Assembly (NCBI GenBank): GCA_041660815.1
Contig: JBAZVN010000001.1
Location: 372,001 to 436,000 of the forward strand
Source: PALSA-1006 sp041660815
GTDB lineage: Bacteria > Pseudomonadota > Gammaproteobacteria > Burkholderiales > Gallionellaceae
Length of the DNA: 64,000 nucleotides
Reading direction: 5' to 3'
The translations under genes were made by a program, and so were the position numbers. Positions 53,754-62,497 of this stretch are shown here, piece by piece; the first letter of the stretch is position 1; each line of letters opens with the position of its first letter. The notes beneath the pieces were generated by a model. The model was not told where the DNA came from and ran no database searches. It worked only from the letters and a program-made list of their open reading frames with translations.

Positions 53754-53805
53754 TTTGATTTCCTTTCAAAAAATCTGCACGGCGCGAACCGTGCAGATAT
53801 GGGTT

Positions 53806-54801
53806 TTACTTGGTTTCTGCCGGGGCAGGAGCTGCCGCAGGAGCAGAAGCCGCATCAACCACTGCTGCCGGCTCGGCCGCTGGTGCAGCTGCAGGAGCAG
53901 CCTGACCACCGCCAAACTTGTACACATACACAGCCAGTTTCTGCATTTCAACTTCAGACAGCTTGCCTGCTGCGGTGAAATTAGGCATCACAGCAATGCG
54001 AGCCTGAGGATCACCCGAGTTAACTCCATACTTGATGGTATGTTTGATGCCTTCCAGTGAACCGTCAAAACGCCACAGCTTATCGGTTAGATTGGCTGAT
54101 CCCATGTCAGCATTACCTTTACCATCAACACCGTGACAGGCAGTACAACCTTTTTCCGGGAACAACGGTGTTGAAGTTGGCTCACCTTTGGCAACAGCAT
54201 TAGCCAAAGTGTCAATCTCTGCTTCGGAAAGCATTTCTTTATGAGCCATCATCATTGCCTGGCGACCGGCAGAAATACTTTCGTAAATCTTCTCGCTAGT
54301 ACCACCATACAACCAATCGTCGTCATTCAACACCGGAGCCATCAAACCTTGCTCGTGCGCCTTGAACTTGGCACCGGCTTGAATAGTACCCACACCGTTT
54401 TGACCGTGACAGGCTGCACAATTGTCAGCAAACAAAACCTTACCCGAGCGAATTACATATTCGGAAAGTTTTGCATCGGCCAAGATTGCAGCGGCTGATT
54501 TGCCTTTCAGCTGATTCTCGTATTCACCGCGAACCGCGTCCAGATCTTTGGTATCAGCTTCCATTTCTTTAATCGCTGTCCACTGACCAGATCCCGGCAA
54601 TCCGATACCCTGGAAAAAATTGCCACTTGTTGCAAATGGAATACTTGGATACATCACCCAGTAAACCACAACCCAAAGCGTACTTGCGGTCAAGCCAAGC
54701 ATCCACCACTTCGGTGGTTGATTGACGAAATCGCCCAAATCATCATCCCATACATGCCCCGTGGTAGGAACGCCACCAGCGGAGTTGTGATTGTCACTCA
54801 T
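53806..54801 (-). CDS. ccoP: cbb3 oxidase dihaem cytochrome c subunit CcoP
   Basis: 331 residues. N-terminal cytoplasmic segment and one membrane anchor (PPKWWMLGLTASTLWVVVYW), then two cytochrome c domains with NCAACHGQNG (near residue 125) and GCTACHGVDG (near 220) and distal Met residues in each. The last 35 residues are Ala/Pro-rich, an unusual low-complexity tail. It passes electrons to CcoO. The start overlaps the ccoQ stop (ATGA). Confidence 0.96.
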   Translation of the reverse strand: MSDNHNSAGGVPTTGHVWDDDLGDFVNQPPKWWMLGLTASTLWVVVYWVMYPSIPFATSGNFFQGIGLPGSGQWTAIKEMEADTKDLDAVRGEYENQLKGKSAAAILADAKLSEYVIRSGKVLFADNCAACHGQNGVGTIQAGAKFKAHEQGLMAPVLNDDDWLYGGTSEKIYESISAGRQAMMMAHKEMLSEAEIDTLANAVAKGEPTSTPLFPEKGCTACHGVDGKGNADMGSANLTDKLWRFDGSLEGIKHTIKYGVNSGDPQARIAVMPNFTAAGKLSEVEMQKLAVYVYKFGGGQAAPAAAPAAEPAAVVDAASAPAAAPAPAETK

Positions 54802-54998
54802 TTTTTATCTCCCAAATTGTTGTACTCAACCTCATCCCGCAGAGCCATATCGCCCTGCGAGTTGAGTGTCTCCTTGTTCTTTGGATTAAATACCATCACG
54901 TAGACTGCAACCATGGCAATAAACGCCAGCACGGTAAAAAATACTCCGAGCCAATCATTAGTAGACATGGCGGCCCAGTCCGTATGAAAGTAATCCAT
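54798..54998 (-). CDS. ccoQ: cbb3 oxidase small subunit CcoQ
   Basis: 66 residues from the ATG at 54998. Starts MDYFHTDWAAMSTNDWLGVF, one membrane span (FFTVLAFIAMVAVYVMVFNP), then a polar tail. An upstream GTG that overlaps ccoO is possible but gives non-conserved residues. CcoQ stabilises the CcoNOP complex. Four bases after ccoO and overlapping ccoP. Confidence 0.92.
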   Translation of the reverse strand: MDYFHTDWAAMSTNDWLGVFFTVLAFIAMVAVYVMVFNPKNKETLNSQGDMALRDEVEYNNLGDKK

Positions 54999-55002
54999 CA
55001 GT

Positions 55003-55800
55003 TTAGTCACGGTAGTTGACACCTTCTTCAAACTTCACGTGATTACCAAGGCTTTGCAAGTAAGCGATAACAGCATCCAACTCTGTCTTGCCTTCCACTT
55101 CAGCCTTCGCACCGGCGATATACTCGTCGGTATAAATGCTCTTGGGCACAGGGTTAAATGGCATGATTGTCATAACCTCCAGGGTCTTAACAACATTATC
55201 ACCATCTACCTGAGCGTTATCCAGGAAGAAGTAGTTAGGCATCACAGACTCAGGCACCACATCACGAGGATATTTCAGATGCTTACGATGCCATTCATCA
55301 GAGTACTTTCCACCGACACGGGCCAAATCAGGACCGGTACGTTTGGAACCCCACTGGTAAGTGTGGTCGTACATTGACTCTTCAGCGATAGAGTAGTGGC
55401 CATAACGGTCTTTCTCATCACGGAATGGACGAATCATCTGCGAGTGACACAAGAAACAACCTTCGCGGATATAAACTTTACGTCCGGCAGTTTCCAATGC
55501 TGTGTAAGGACGCACGCCGTCGCCGGGCTGCCAATCGGCCAAGGTCTTGTGTGCGGATGTAGCTGGATTCCACACGATCTTGTCCATTGAGATTGGATTG
55601 CCCTGCTTGTCTTTATGGGAAGTATTGTTGTACGTACCATCTGCACTCACCATACCTGTGTTAGGCAAGTAGAACAGTGGAACAATCTCAACGATACCGC
55701 CAAAAGCCACTGCAATCGCGGTTAACACAAACATCAGGAGCGTGTTGCGCTCAATCTTATCCTGAAATTTTGTTGAATAAATTTTGTCGTGATCAGACAT
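55003..55800 (-). CDS. ccoO: cbb3 oxidase monohaem cytochrome c subunit CcoO
   Basis: 265 residues. One N-terminal span (TLLMFVLTAIAVAFGGIVEI), haem c site GCFLCHSQMIRPFRDE and the later KRTGPDLARVGGKYSDEWH and HLKYPRDVVPESVMPNY with the axial Met. It transfers electrons from CcoP to the CcoN haem b. Twelve bases separate it from ccoN. Confidence 0.97.
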   Translation of the reverse strand: MSDHDKIYSTKFQDKIERNTLLMFVLTAIAVAFGGIVEIVPLFYLPNTGMVSADGTYNNTSHKDKQGNPISMDKIVWNPATSAHKTLADWQPGDGVRPYTALETAGRKVYIREGCFLCHSQMIRPFRDEKDRYGHYSIAEESMYDHTYQWGSKRTGPDLARVGGKYSDEWHRKHLKYPRDVVPESVMPNYFFLDNAQVDGDNVVKTLEVMTIMPFNPVPKSIYTDEYIAGAKAEVEGKTELDAVIAYLQSLGNHVKFEEGVNYRD

Positions 55801-55812
55801 TTTTTTCTCCCC

Positions 55813-57243
55813 TTATGCTTTAGCTGGCACGGCATTTACGCCACGCGCAGCACTGGCTTGACGCACTGTCATAACCACGTTGAACAGCATGATCCAAGTA
55901 CCGATGTTGAAAATCAGACCGCCAATAGCACGCATCACATAGTAAGGATGCATAGCAGAAACAGTTTCAACAAAAGTGTATGTCAGCGTGCCGAACTCGT
56001 CATAATCACGCCACATCAGACCCTGCATAATGCCGGATACCCACATAGACACGATATAGATTACCGCACCGATCAGCGCTACCCAGAAGTGAATGTTAAC
56101 CAAACGCTCAGAATACATTTCGGTATTCCAGAGTTTCTTCACCATGTGGTAAATCGCACCGAAGGAAATCATCGACATCCAGCCCAAAGCACCGGCGTGA
56201 ACGTGACCAACTGTCCAGTCTGTATAGTGAGACAAGGCATTAACTGTCTTGATGGACATAACCGGACCGTCAAAAGTTGACATCGCGTAGAACGCCATCG
56301 CAGTTACCAGGAAACGCAGGATGTAGTCGGTGCGCAACTTGTCCCATGCGCCGGACAAAGTCATCATACCGTTCATCGCGCCACCCCAAGATGGGATGAT
56401 CATCGCCAAGGAAACGGCTGCACCGAGAGAACCGGTCCAGTCAGGCAATGCCGTGTATTGCAGATGGTGAGCGCCCAACCAAACGTAGCCGAAAGTCAAT
56501 GTCCAGAAGTGCAACACAGACAAACGATACGAGAATACTGGACGACCAGATTGCTTAGGAATGAAGTAGTACATAATGCCGAGGAAGCCACCGGTCAGGT
56601 AGAAACCCACCGCATTGTGACCCCACCACCATTGAATCATAGCGTCTTGTACGCCAGAGTAAATGGAGTAGGCTTCTGTCATGCTTACAGGAATGGCCAT
56701 GCTGTTTACCACGTGCAGGTAAGTGATCATGACGATCATGCCCATGGTGAACCAGTTTGACACATAGATGTGTGAAGTTTTGCGAATCGCGGTAGTCATG
56801 ATGTGATTCAGACCGAAGGACAACCACACTACTGCAATTGCGATATCGATTGGCCATACCAGTTCAGCGTACTCTTTACCGGCTGTTAAACCCAGCGGCA
56901 AAGTAACAACTGCTGAAACGATAATGAGATTCCAACCCCAGAAAGTAAACCAAGCAAGACCATTGCTCCACAACTTGGTCGCCCCCGTGCGTTGCACGAT
57001 GTAGAAACCAGTTGCCATCAATACACAGCCGCCAAAGGCAAAAATTACCGCATTGGTGTGTAATGGACGTAAACGGCCAAAAGTTATTTCAGCGGTATCC
57101 AAGTTTAAAAACGGCCACGCCAACTCGGATGCAACAATCACTCCGACCAACGTCCCTACTACTGCATAGATGACTGCTGCAATGGTGAACCATCGCACCA
57201 CGTCCATATCATACTTTACTGGTGTCGCTTGAGTCGCTTCCAC
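55813..57243 (-). CDS. ccoN: cbb3 oxidase catalytic subunit CcoN
   Basis: 476 residues, twelve membrane helices, haem-copper oxidase superfamily type C. Haem and CuB ligands are seen in RPLHTNAVIFAFGGC, WWWGHNAVGFYLTGGFLG, AHHLQYTALPDW, and HYTDWTVGHVHAGALGW. It reduces oxygen at high affinity with proton pumping. The start is GTG with a strong GGGAGGAG ribosome site. First gene of ccoN-O-Q-P. Confidence 0.98.
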   Translation of the reverse strand: MEATQATPVKYDMDVVRWFTIAAVIYAVVGTLVGVIVASELAWPFLNLDTAEITFGRLRPLHTNAVIFAFGGCVLMATGFYIVQRTGATKLWSNGLAWFTFWGWNLIIVSAVVTLPLGLTAGKEYAELVWPIDIAIAVVWLSFGLNHIMTTAIRKTSHIYVSNWFTMGMIVMITYLHVVNSMAIPVSMTEAYSIYSGVQDAMIQWWWGHNAVGFYLTGGFLGIMYYFIPKQSGRPVFSYRLSVLHFWTLTFGYVWLGAHHLQYTALPDWTGSLGAAVSLAMIIPSWGGAMNGMMTLSGAWDKLRTDYILRFLVTAMAFYAMSTFDGPVMSIKTVNALSHYTDWTVGHVHAGALGWMSMISFGAIYHMVKKLWNTEMYSERLVNIHFWVALIGAVIYIVSMWVSGIMQGLMWRDYDEFGTLTYTFVETVSAMHPYYVMRAIGGLIFNIGTWIMLFNVVMTVRQASAARGVNAVPAKA

Positions 57244-57514
57244 AGTATCTCCTCCCTAGAGCAAGTTAATAATAATGCGTTAATCACATTTCTATTTAAA
57301 ACAGAATAGTGATCAACGCACCCTACTTTTTGACTAACAACTTTTAACAACAGCGCAATAATCGCACGGAGAACGGCGACAAGTAAAGCGTAACTTTAGT
57401 TCCCATAGCGCATACCCAACTAAATTGCTCGGCTTATTTGGCTCAACAACATGTGAATATTCAAAAAATTTGATTTATTAAAGTGAAATATTTGTAAAAA
57501 CTGGTGGGGATTTT
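57244..57514. other. 271-bp region upstream of ccoN
   Basis: Holds the ccoN ribosome site and presumably its promoter. A TTGAT half-site (minus strand, near 57313) has no good ATCAA partner, so an FNR box is not supported. No gene or repeat is seen, and the far end adjoins tRNA-Gly. Confidence 0.5.
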
Positions 57515-57588
57515 TGGAGCGGGTGAAGGGGATCGAACCCTCGTCACTTGCTTGGGAAGCAAGAGCTCTACCATTGAGCTACACCCGC
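57515..57588 (-). tRNA. tRNA-Gly (anticodon CCC)
   Basis: Minus-strand cloverleaf with acceptor GCGGGTG/CACCCGC, D-arm AGCTCAATGGTAGAGC, anticodon stem CTTGC/GCAAG around TTCCCAA (anticodon CCC), T-arm GGGTTCGATCCCC, discriminator T and encoded CCA. It is divergent from thiS. Confidence 0.96.
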
Positions 57589-57628
57589 ATGTAGAATGTG
57601 TGGGTATTTTACACGACAAAATAAAAAA

Positions 57629-57832
57629 GTGATTACCGTCTTTATTAACGGCTCCGCCCGTACTTTTGACCACGCTATTACCATCGCCAGCCTGATTTCT
57701 CTCATGGAATTAACCGGTAAGCGAATTGCCATTGAATGCAACACGGAAATTGTACCGCGCGGAAAATTTCCGACCCATCTACTGGTGGATGGCGACAAAA
57801 TTGAAATTGTGGTTGCAGTTGGAGGAGGATAA
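57629..57832 (+). CDS. thiS: Sulfur carrier protein ThiS
   Basis: 67 residues from a GTG (MITVFINGSARTF). Ubiquitin-like fold, ending in VAVGGG; the terminal Gly-Gly is adenylated and converted to thiocarboxylate for thiazole synthesis. An upstream start at 57596 would place coding sequence immediately beside the tRNA and adds non-conserved residues. thiG follows after 116 bases. Confidence 0.92.
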   Translation: MITVFINGSARTFDHAITIASLISLMELTGKRIAIECNTEIVPRGKFPTHLLVDGDKIEIVVAVGGG

Positions 57833-57857
57833 CCAAATATAATCAATTGGTTATATT
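57829..57857. other. Small inverted repeat at the end of thiS
   Basis: ATAACCAA (57829-57836) pairs with TTGGTTAT (57847-57854), and an overlapping 11-bp near-palindrome spans 57836-57857. It covers the thiS stop codon. It could reduce read-through into thiG or be an operator. No U-tract. Weak evidence. Confidence 0.35.
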
Positions 57858-57948
57858 AATGCTATTACTAACCAAAATCACCTCCCTGTGGCTTCCACAC
57901 AACTCCAATTTTTTCATTAATTCTTAATTTAGAAAGTGGTTACATCCC

Positions 57949-58734
57949 ATGAACCCAGATAATTTAATTCTCGCCGGAAAATCTTACTCTTCGCGCCTCC
58001 TGGTGGGCACCGGCAAATATAAAGATTTTGCAGAAACCCAATCGGCCATTGAAGCGAGTGGCGCGGAAATTATCACCATCGCTATTCGACGCAGCAATAT
58101 CGGCCAAAATCCCAATGAACCCAATTTACTGGATATTTTGCCCCCCTCAAAATATACCCTGCTGCCCAATACGGCGGGCTGCTACAACGCAGAAGATGCG
58201 GTGCGCACTTTACGTTTGGCGCGCGAACTATTGGACGGACACAGCCTGGTTAAGCTGGAAGTATTGGGCGATCCACAATCGCTATATCCCAATGTTATCG
58301 AAACCATTTCCGCTGCCAAGACACTAGTTGCCGACGGCTTTCAAGTCATGGTGTACACCTCGGATGATCCGATTATTGCCAAACAACTGGAAGATATTGG
58401 CTGCGTTGCCATTATGCCGCTTGCCTCACTGATCGGTTCGGGAATGGGCATTCTCAATCCGTGGAATTTGCAGCTCATTATGGATCGCGTACAAGTACCG
58501 GTGATCGTCGATGCAGGCGTCGGCACCGCTTCCGATGCAGCCATTGCTATGGAACTGGGTTGCCAGGGCGTTTTGATGAATACCGCCATCGCGGCAGCAA
58601 AGAAGCCGGTATTGATGGCAGCCGCGATGAAACAAGCGGTGGAAGCCGGGCGATCAGCTTACTTGGCGGGTCGAATGCCGCGCAAATTGTATAGCGCAGC
58701 GCCCAGCTCCCCCACCAGCGGATTGATCGCCTGA
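57949..58734 (+). CDS. thiG: Thiazole synthase ThiG
   Basis: Builds the thiazole phosphate of thiamine from 1-deoxyxylulose 5-phosphate, dehydroglycine and ThiS thiocarboxylate. 261 residues, TIM barrel. SSRLLVGTGKYKDFAETQSA, LLPNTAGCYNAEDAVRTLRL, VKLEVLGDPQSLYPNVIET, GMGILNPWNLQLIMD and PVIVDAGVGTASDAAIAMEL are family blocks; the imine-forming Lys is in LVKLEVLGD. It overlaps trmB (TGATG). Confidence 0.97.
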   Translation: MNPDNLILAGKSYSSRLLVGTGKYKDFAETQSAIEASGAEIITIAIRRSNIGQNPNEPNLLDILPPSKYTLLPNTAGCYNAEDAVRTLRLARELLDGHSLVKLEVLGDPQSLYPNVIETISAAKTLVADGFQVMVYTSDDPIIAKQLEDIGCVAIMPLASLIGSGMGILNPWNLQLIMDRVQVPVIVDAGVGTASDAAIAMELGCQGVLMNTAIAAAKKPVLMAAAMKQAVEAGRSAYLAGRMPRKLYSAAPSSPTSGLIA

Positions 58735-59414
58735 TGGAACACCGCCATATTCGCAGCTTCGTGTTACGCCAGGGACGTGTTTCTGCGGCACAACAACGCA
58801 GCCTGGAAACTTTAATGCCCAAATTTGGCATCACCTATTCAAATCAACAGTTGAATTTGGATCAAACATTCGGACGCAGCGCACCTAAAATTCTGGAAAT
58901 CGGCTTTGGCATGGGTGAACCCACCGCGCAAATTGCCCTAGCGCACCCGCAAAACGATTATTTAACTTTGGAAGTTCACCCGCCTGGTGTAGGAAGCCTT
59001 TTAAAACAGATAGATGCGCAAAATATTCGGAATATTCGCATCATCCAGCATGACGCTGTCGAAGTATTACGCGATATGCTGCAGGATGCGGTGCTGGATG
59101 GCGTGCATATATTCTTCCCGGATCCCTGGCACAAGGCGCGCCACAATAAACGCCGCCTGATCCAAGCCCCCTTCGTCAGTCAACTGGTGCAAAAAGTTAA
59201 AATCGGCGGCTACATTCATGTGGCGACCGACTGGCAGGATTATGCCGAACAAATTTTGTCGGTACTCGGCGCTCAACCTCTGTTAAAAAATACCGCCAAA
59301 GACTATGCCGAAAAACCCGCATACCGTCCACTTACTAAATTTGAGCAGCGCGGCCTTAATCTGGGGCACGGGGTTTGGGATTTAGTCTTCGTGCGGGCAT
59401 CTGACAACAAATAA
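58734..59414 (+). CDS. trmB: tRNA (guanine-N7)-methyltransferase TrmB
   Basis: Methylates G46 of tRNAs. 226 residues. SAM motif ILEIGFGMGEPTAQIALAHP and the TrmB signature IFFPDPWHKARHNKRRLIQ, plus GYIHVATDWQDYAEQILSVL. Starts inside the thiG stop. The thiS-thiG-trmB order is frequent in proteobacteria. Confidence 0.96.
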   Translation: MEHRHIRSFVLRQGRVSAAQQRSLETLMPKFGITYSNQQLNLDQTFGRSAPKILEIGFGMGEPTAQIALAHPQNDYLTLEVHPPGVGSLLKQIDAQNIRNIRIIQHDAVEVLRDMLQDAVLDGVHIFFPDPWHKARHNKRRLIQAPFVSQLVQKVKIGGYIHVATDWQDYAEQILSVLGAQPLLKNTAKDYAEKPAYRPLTKFEQRGLNLGHGVWDLVFVRASDNK

Positions 59415-59506
59415 CCACTGCTCATTCATTGCTATTGACAGCAACTTGTTTGCCACAGAGAATAGCGCCCGCTGTATAAACTTAAACCCAAGGGAGGGAT
59501 TCACTG

Positions 59507-59926
59507 ATGCAAAAAATATCTTTAACGCTGTTGGCACTTCTCGGCTGCATAAGCTTTTCTGCTCAAGCAGATGTTTCTATTGCAGAGCAATCTGCCAAGG
59601 AATATGGCATTCATGCCAAGCATATGGATCCGAAATCAACACTGACTGCTGAAGCTGGTCGTGCGTTTTTCGTTAAAAAAGTAGAAGTTAACGGCAAGGA
59701 TTTGTCTTGCTCTGCCTGCCACACCGACAATCCGGCAAACACCGGCAAACATAACGAAACCGGTAATGCAATCAAGCCATTGGCTCCATCCGCAAATCCG
59801 GCACGTTTTGCTGACCGCAACAAAGCTGAAAAAGGTTTCACCAAACACTGCCGTGACCTGTACAGCAAAGACTGCACCGCGCAAGAAAAAGGTGACTTCA
59901 TTACCTATTTGCTGACTGTTAAGTAA
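59507..59926 (+). CDS. Monohaem cytochrome c of the SHP/DUF1924 family
   Basis: 139 residues. Signal peptide (LLALLGCISFSAQA, then DVS) and one haem c site LSCSACHTDNPANTGKHNET (near residue 68). The ETGNAIKPLAPSANPARFAD block and HCRDLYSKDCTAQEKGDFIT are typical of SHP/DUF1924 proteins. These soluble periplasmic cytochromes bind oxygen or NO through a displaceable Asn and often serve diheme cytochrome or membrane cytochrome b partners. No such partner is adjacent; the gene has its own ribosome site (AAGGGAGGGA) and terminator. Confidence 0.85.
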   Translation: MQKISLTLLALLGCISFSAQADVSIAEQSAKEYGIHAKHMDPKSTLTAEAGRAFFVKKVEVNGKDLSCSACHTDNPANTGKHNETGNAIKPLAPSANPARFADRNKAEKGFTKHCRDLYSKDCTAQEKGDFITYLLTVK

Positions 59927-59944
59927 CGCATCGTTAGTCGCATT

Positions 59945-59976
59945 AAAAAAGCCCGCAATTAAATGCGGGCTTTTTT
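59945..59976 (+). terminator. Terminator of the SHP-like cytochrome gene
   Basis: GCCCGCA-ATTAAA-TGCGGGC (59951-59970) flanked by six A and six T, so it may be bidirectional. Confidence 0.93.
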
Positions 59977-60000
59977 ACATTCAATAAACAAGGAGTTACA

Positions 60001-60543
60001 ATGACTCTCGCGCCCTATCTCGATACCTTTCCAAAAACTGGAGAACGTGTTTTTATGCATCCTTCCTGCCGGATTATCGGAGAGGTTGCGATTGGCAACG
60101 ATAGTTCAATTTGGTGCAATAGTGTGTTACGCGGCGATGTAAATCGGATTGAAATTGGCTGCTGCTCCAATGTGCAAGATTTAAGCATGGGACATGTATC
60201 ACACAAAACTGCCGACAAACCTCTGGGGTCTCCCTTAATAATTGGAAATTATGTGACCGTGGGTCATTCCGTGATTTTGCACGGCTGCACGATTGGCGAC
60301 GAATGTTTGATCGGCATGGGTTCAATTGTCATGGACGATGTCGTCATTCCTGATCAGGTGATGATTGGCGCAGGCAGCTTGATTTCTCCAGGTAAAACGT
60401 TGCAAAGCGGCATGCTTTACATGGGCCGTCCCGCCAAACTCATCCGGCCGCTAACAGCAGAAGAGCACGCCTACCTGCGCTATTCTGCCGAACATTATGT
60501 AAACGTTAAAAACAATTATCTAAGTCAATTAAACGGCAAATAA
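60001..60543 (+). CDS. Gamma-carbonic-anhydrase-like hexapeptide-repeat protein
   Basis: 180 residues, left-handed beta-helix (YrdA/PaaY/CaiE group). Hexapeptide repeats in FMHPSCRIIGEVAIGNDSSI, VGHSVILHGCTIGDECLIGM and GSIVMDDVVIPDQVMIGAGS. Metal-ligand His residues are present (MGHVSH, VGHS, LHG). Carbonic anhydrase activity in this subgroup is not certain. It starts 24 bases after the preceding terminator with ribosome site AAGGAG. Confidence 0.88.
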   Translation: MTLAPYLDTFPKTGERVFMHPSCRIIGEVAIGNDSSIWCNSVLRGDVNRIEIGCCSNVQDLSMGHVSHKTADKPLGSPLIIGNYVTVGHSVILHGCTIGDECLIGMGSIVMDDVVIPDQVMIGAGSLISPGKTLQSGMLYMGRPAKLIRPLTAEEHAYLRYSAEHYVNVKNNYLSQLNGK

Positions 60544-60628
60544 TTTGCGGTAAATTAGTCACAGGTTTGCTTTCTATAAGCGGCAACTCAAGTACAATTC
60601 GGCAATACAAAAAACTCAAGGAGGTCAG

Positions 60629-61210
60629 ATGTTCCAAATACGCGTTCATGGTCGGGGTGGTCAGGGAGTCGTAACTGCCACCGAAATGCTGTCTGTTGCC
60701 GCCTTCGAGGAAGGACGTCATGCTCAGGCTTTTCCCAGTTTTGGCTCGGAGCGCACCGGCGCACCGGTAGTGGCTTTCTGCCGTTTGGATGACAAGGAAA
60801 TCCGTTTGCGCGAGCCTATTATGGAGCCCGATGCCGTGATCATCCAAGACCCCACCCTCCTGCATCAAATTGACGTTTTTTCCGGCCTCAAACAGGACGG
60901 CTACGTGCTGCTTAATACACACCATACTTTTGAATCGCTGGGCTTGGAAGATATCCTTAAAACCCGCAAAGCTGAAAGATTTTGCACCTTGCCTGCCACC
61001 GAACTTGGCATGAAACATGTCGGTCGACCAATACCCAATGTTCCCCTGATTGCCGGATTTGCCGCGTTGTCGGGCATGATCAAATTGGAATCTGTCATCT
61101 TGGCAATCAACGAAAAGTTTTCCGGGAAAGTGGCCGAGGGCAACATCGCTGCGGCAACCGAAGCCTACCAATTGGTTAAAGAAAAAATGAAGGAGCTTGC
61201 CAATGCTTAA
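60629..61210 (+). CDS. porG: 2-oxoacid:acceptor oxidoreductase, gamma subunit (PorG-like)
   Basis: 193 residues. Starts MFQIRVHGRGGQGVVTATEM, the gamma-domain signature, followed by AFPSFGSERTGAPVVAFCRL. This domain helps bind CoA in pyruvate:ferredoxin oxidoreductases. Strong ribosome site AAGGAGGT. It overlaps porA by 8 bases, with porB and a GltD-like gene after that. Pyruvate is the likeliest substrate; 2-oxoglutarate or another oxoacid is possible. Confidence 0.9.
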   Translation: MFQIRVHGRGGQGVVTATEMLSVAAFEEGRHAQAFPSFGSERTGAPVVAFCRLDDKEIRLREPIMEPDAVIIQDPTLLHQIDVFSGLKQDGYVLLNTHHTFESLGLEDILKTRKAERFCTLPATELGMKHVGRPIPNVPLIAGFAALSGMIKLESVILAINEKFSGKVAEGNIAAATEAYQLVKEKMKELANA

Positions 61211-62456
61211 ACAAACCGAAGGTTCAAAGGCGGTTGCGGAAGCCATCGCGCTGTGCCGCCCCGAGGTAATTTGCGCCTATCCAATCTCCCCGCAAACCCA
61301 CATCGTGGAAGCGCTCGGCGAAATGGTCAAATCGGGCGAATTAACGCCGTGTGAATTTATCAACGTCGAAAGTGAATTCGCCGCCATGTCAGTGGCAATT
61401 GGCTCTTCTGCCGCCGGTGCGCGCTCCTATACCGCCACGGCTTCGCAGGGATTATTGTTCATGGTGGAAGCGGTGTACAACGCCTCCGGTTTGGGCTTGC
61501 CGATTGTCATGACCGTCGCCAACCGCGCCATCGGTGCACCGATTAATATTTGGAACGACCATTCCGACTCGCTATCGCAGCGCGATTCCGGCTGGATGCA
61601 ATTGTTCGCCGAAACCAATCAGGAAGCGGTGGATTTGCATATTCAAGCCTTCCGTTTGGCAGAGGAACTTTCCATGCCGATTATGGTATGTATGGACGGA
61701 TTTATTTTGACGCACGCCTTTGAACGCGTGGACATTCCCAGCCAGGAGCAAGTAGATGCCTATCTGCCTCCGTTTGACCCGCGCCAAGTACTCGACCCTG
61801 CCGCGCCCGTTTCCATCGGTGCGATGGTTGGCCCCGAAGCGTTTATGGAAGTGAAATATCTGGCTCACGCAAAACAAATGCAAGCTATTGAATTAATTCC
61901 ACAATTAGCCAGTGAATTCAAGCAGATTTTTGGCCGTGACAGTGGCGGATTAGTCCGCGCTTACTGCCTGGAAGATGCGGAAACCATCATCATCGCCATG
62001 GGTTCAATTCTCGGCACCATCAAAGACACCGTGGATGAAATGCGCGCGGCAGGGCATAAAATTGGCGTGCTGGGGATTATCAGCTACCGTCCGTTCCCGC
62101 TCGCTCAGGTGCGCGCCGCACTGATCAATTGCAAACGCTTTTTGGTGTTGGAAAAAAGCCTTGCGGTAGGCATGGGCGGCATCGTCGCCACTGATGTGCG
62201 CATGGCTGTCACCGGCACCGGCATTAAAGGGTTTACCGCGATTGCCGGACTGGGCGGACGCCCAATTCCCAAATCCTCCTTGCATAAATTATTCCGTGAA
62301 GCAGAAAAAGAAGAATTACCGCCGGTCACTTTCCTCGATTTGGACTGGGATGCAGTCAACAAACAACTGGAACGTGAACGACAAAATCGCCATTCCGGCC
62401 CGATTGCCGAAAATATTCTGCACGATAAGGGCATTGTTTCGGCGAAGTTCGGCTAA
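61203..62456 (+). CDS. porA: 2-oxoacid:acceptor oxidoreductase, alpha subunit (PorA-like)
   Basis: 417 residues from the ATG that overlaps porG. Pyrimidine-binding domain with CAYPISPQTHIVEALGEMVK and FINVESEFAAMSVAIGSSAA, TATASQGLLFMVEAVYNASG and PIVMTVANRAIGAPINIWND; the C-terminal domain II includes FLVLEKSLAVGMGGIVATDV. YPISPQT is the pattern of pyruvate-type alpha subunits. It forms the alpha part of the heterotetrameric or heterotrimeric complex. Confidence 0.93.
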   Translation: MLKQTEGSKAVAEAIALCRPEVICAYPISPQTHIVEALGEMVKSGELTPCEFINVESEFAAMSVAIGSSAAGARSYTATASQGLLFMVEAVYNASGLGLPIVMTVANRAIGAPINIWNDHSDSLSQRDSGWMQLFAETNQEAVDLHIQAFRLAEELSMPIMVCMDGFILTHAFERVDIPSQEQVDAYLPPFDPRQVLDPAAPVSIGAMVGPEAFMEVKYLAHAKQMQAIELIPQLASEFKQIFGRDSGGLVRAYCLEDAETIIIAMGSILGTIKDTVDEMRAAGHKIGVLGIISYRPFPLAQVRAALINCKRFLVLEKSLAVGMGGIVATDVRMAVTGTGIKGFTAIAGLGGRPIPKSSLHKLFREAEKEELPPVTFLDLDWDAVNKQLERERQNRHSGPIAENILHDKGIVSAKFG

Positions 62457-62497
62457 TCCGCATTAATTTTGCAATATATTGATTATATGAGGTTTTT

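Noticed and set aside
57300..57325. FNR/ANR box upstream of ccoN
   Set aside because: Only one good half-site (TTGAT) is present; the other half does not match ATCAA.
60567..60598. Sigma-70 promoter before porG
   Set aside because: TACAAT is acceptable as a -10, but no -35 lies at a workable distance (TTGCTT is 20 bases away).
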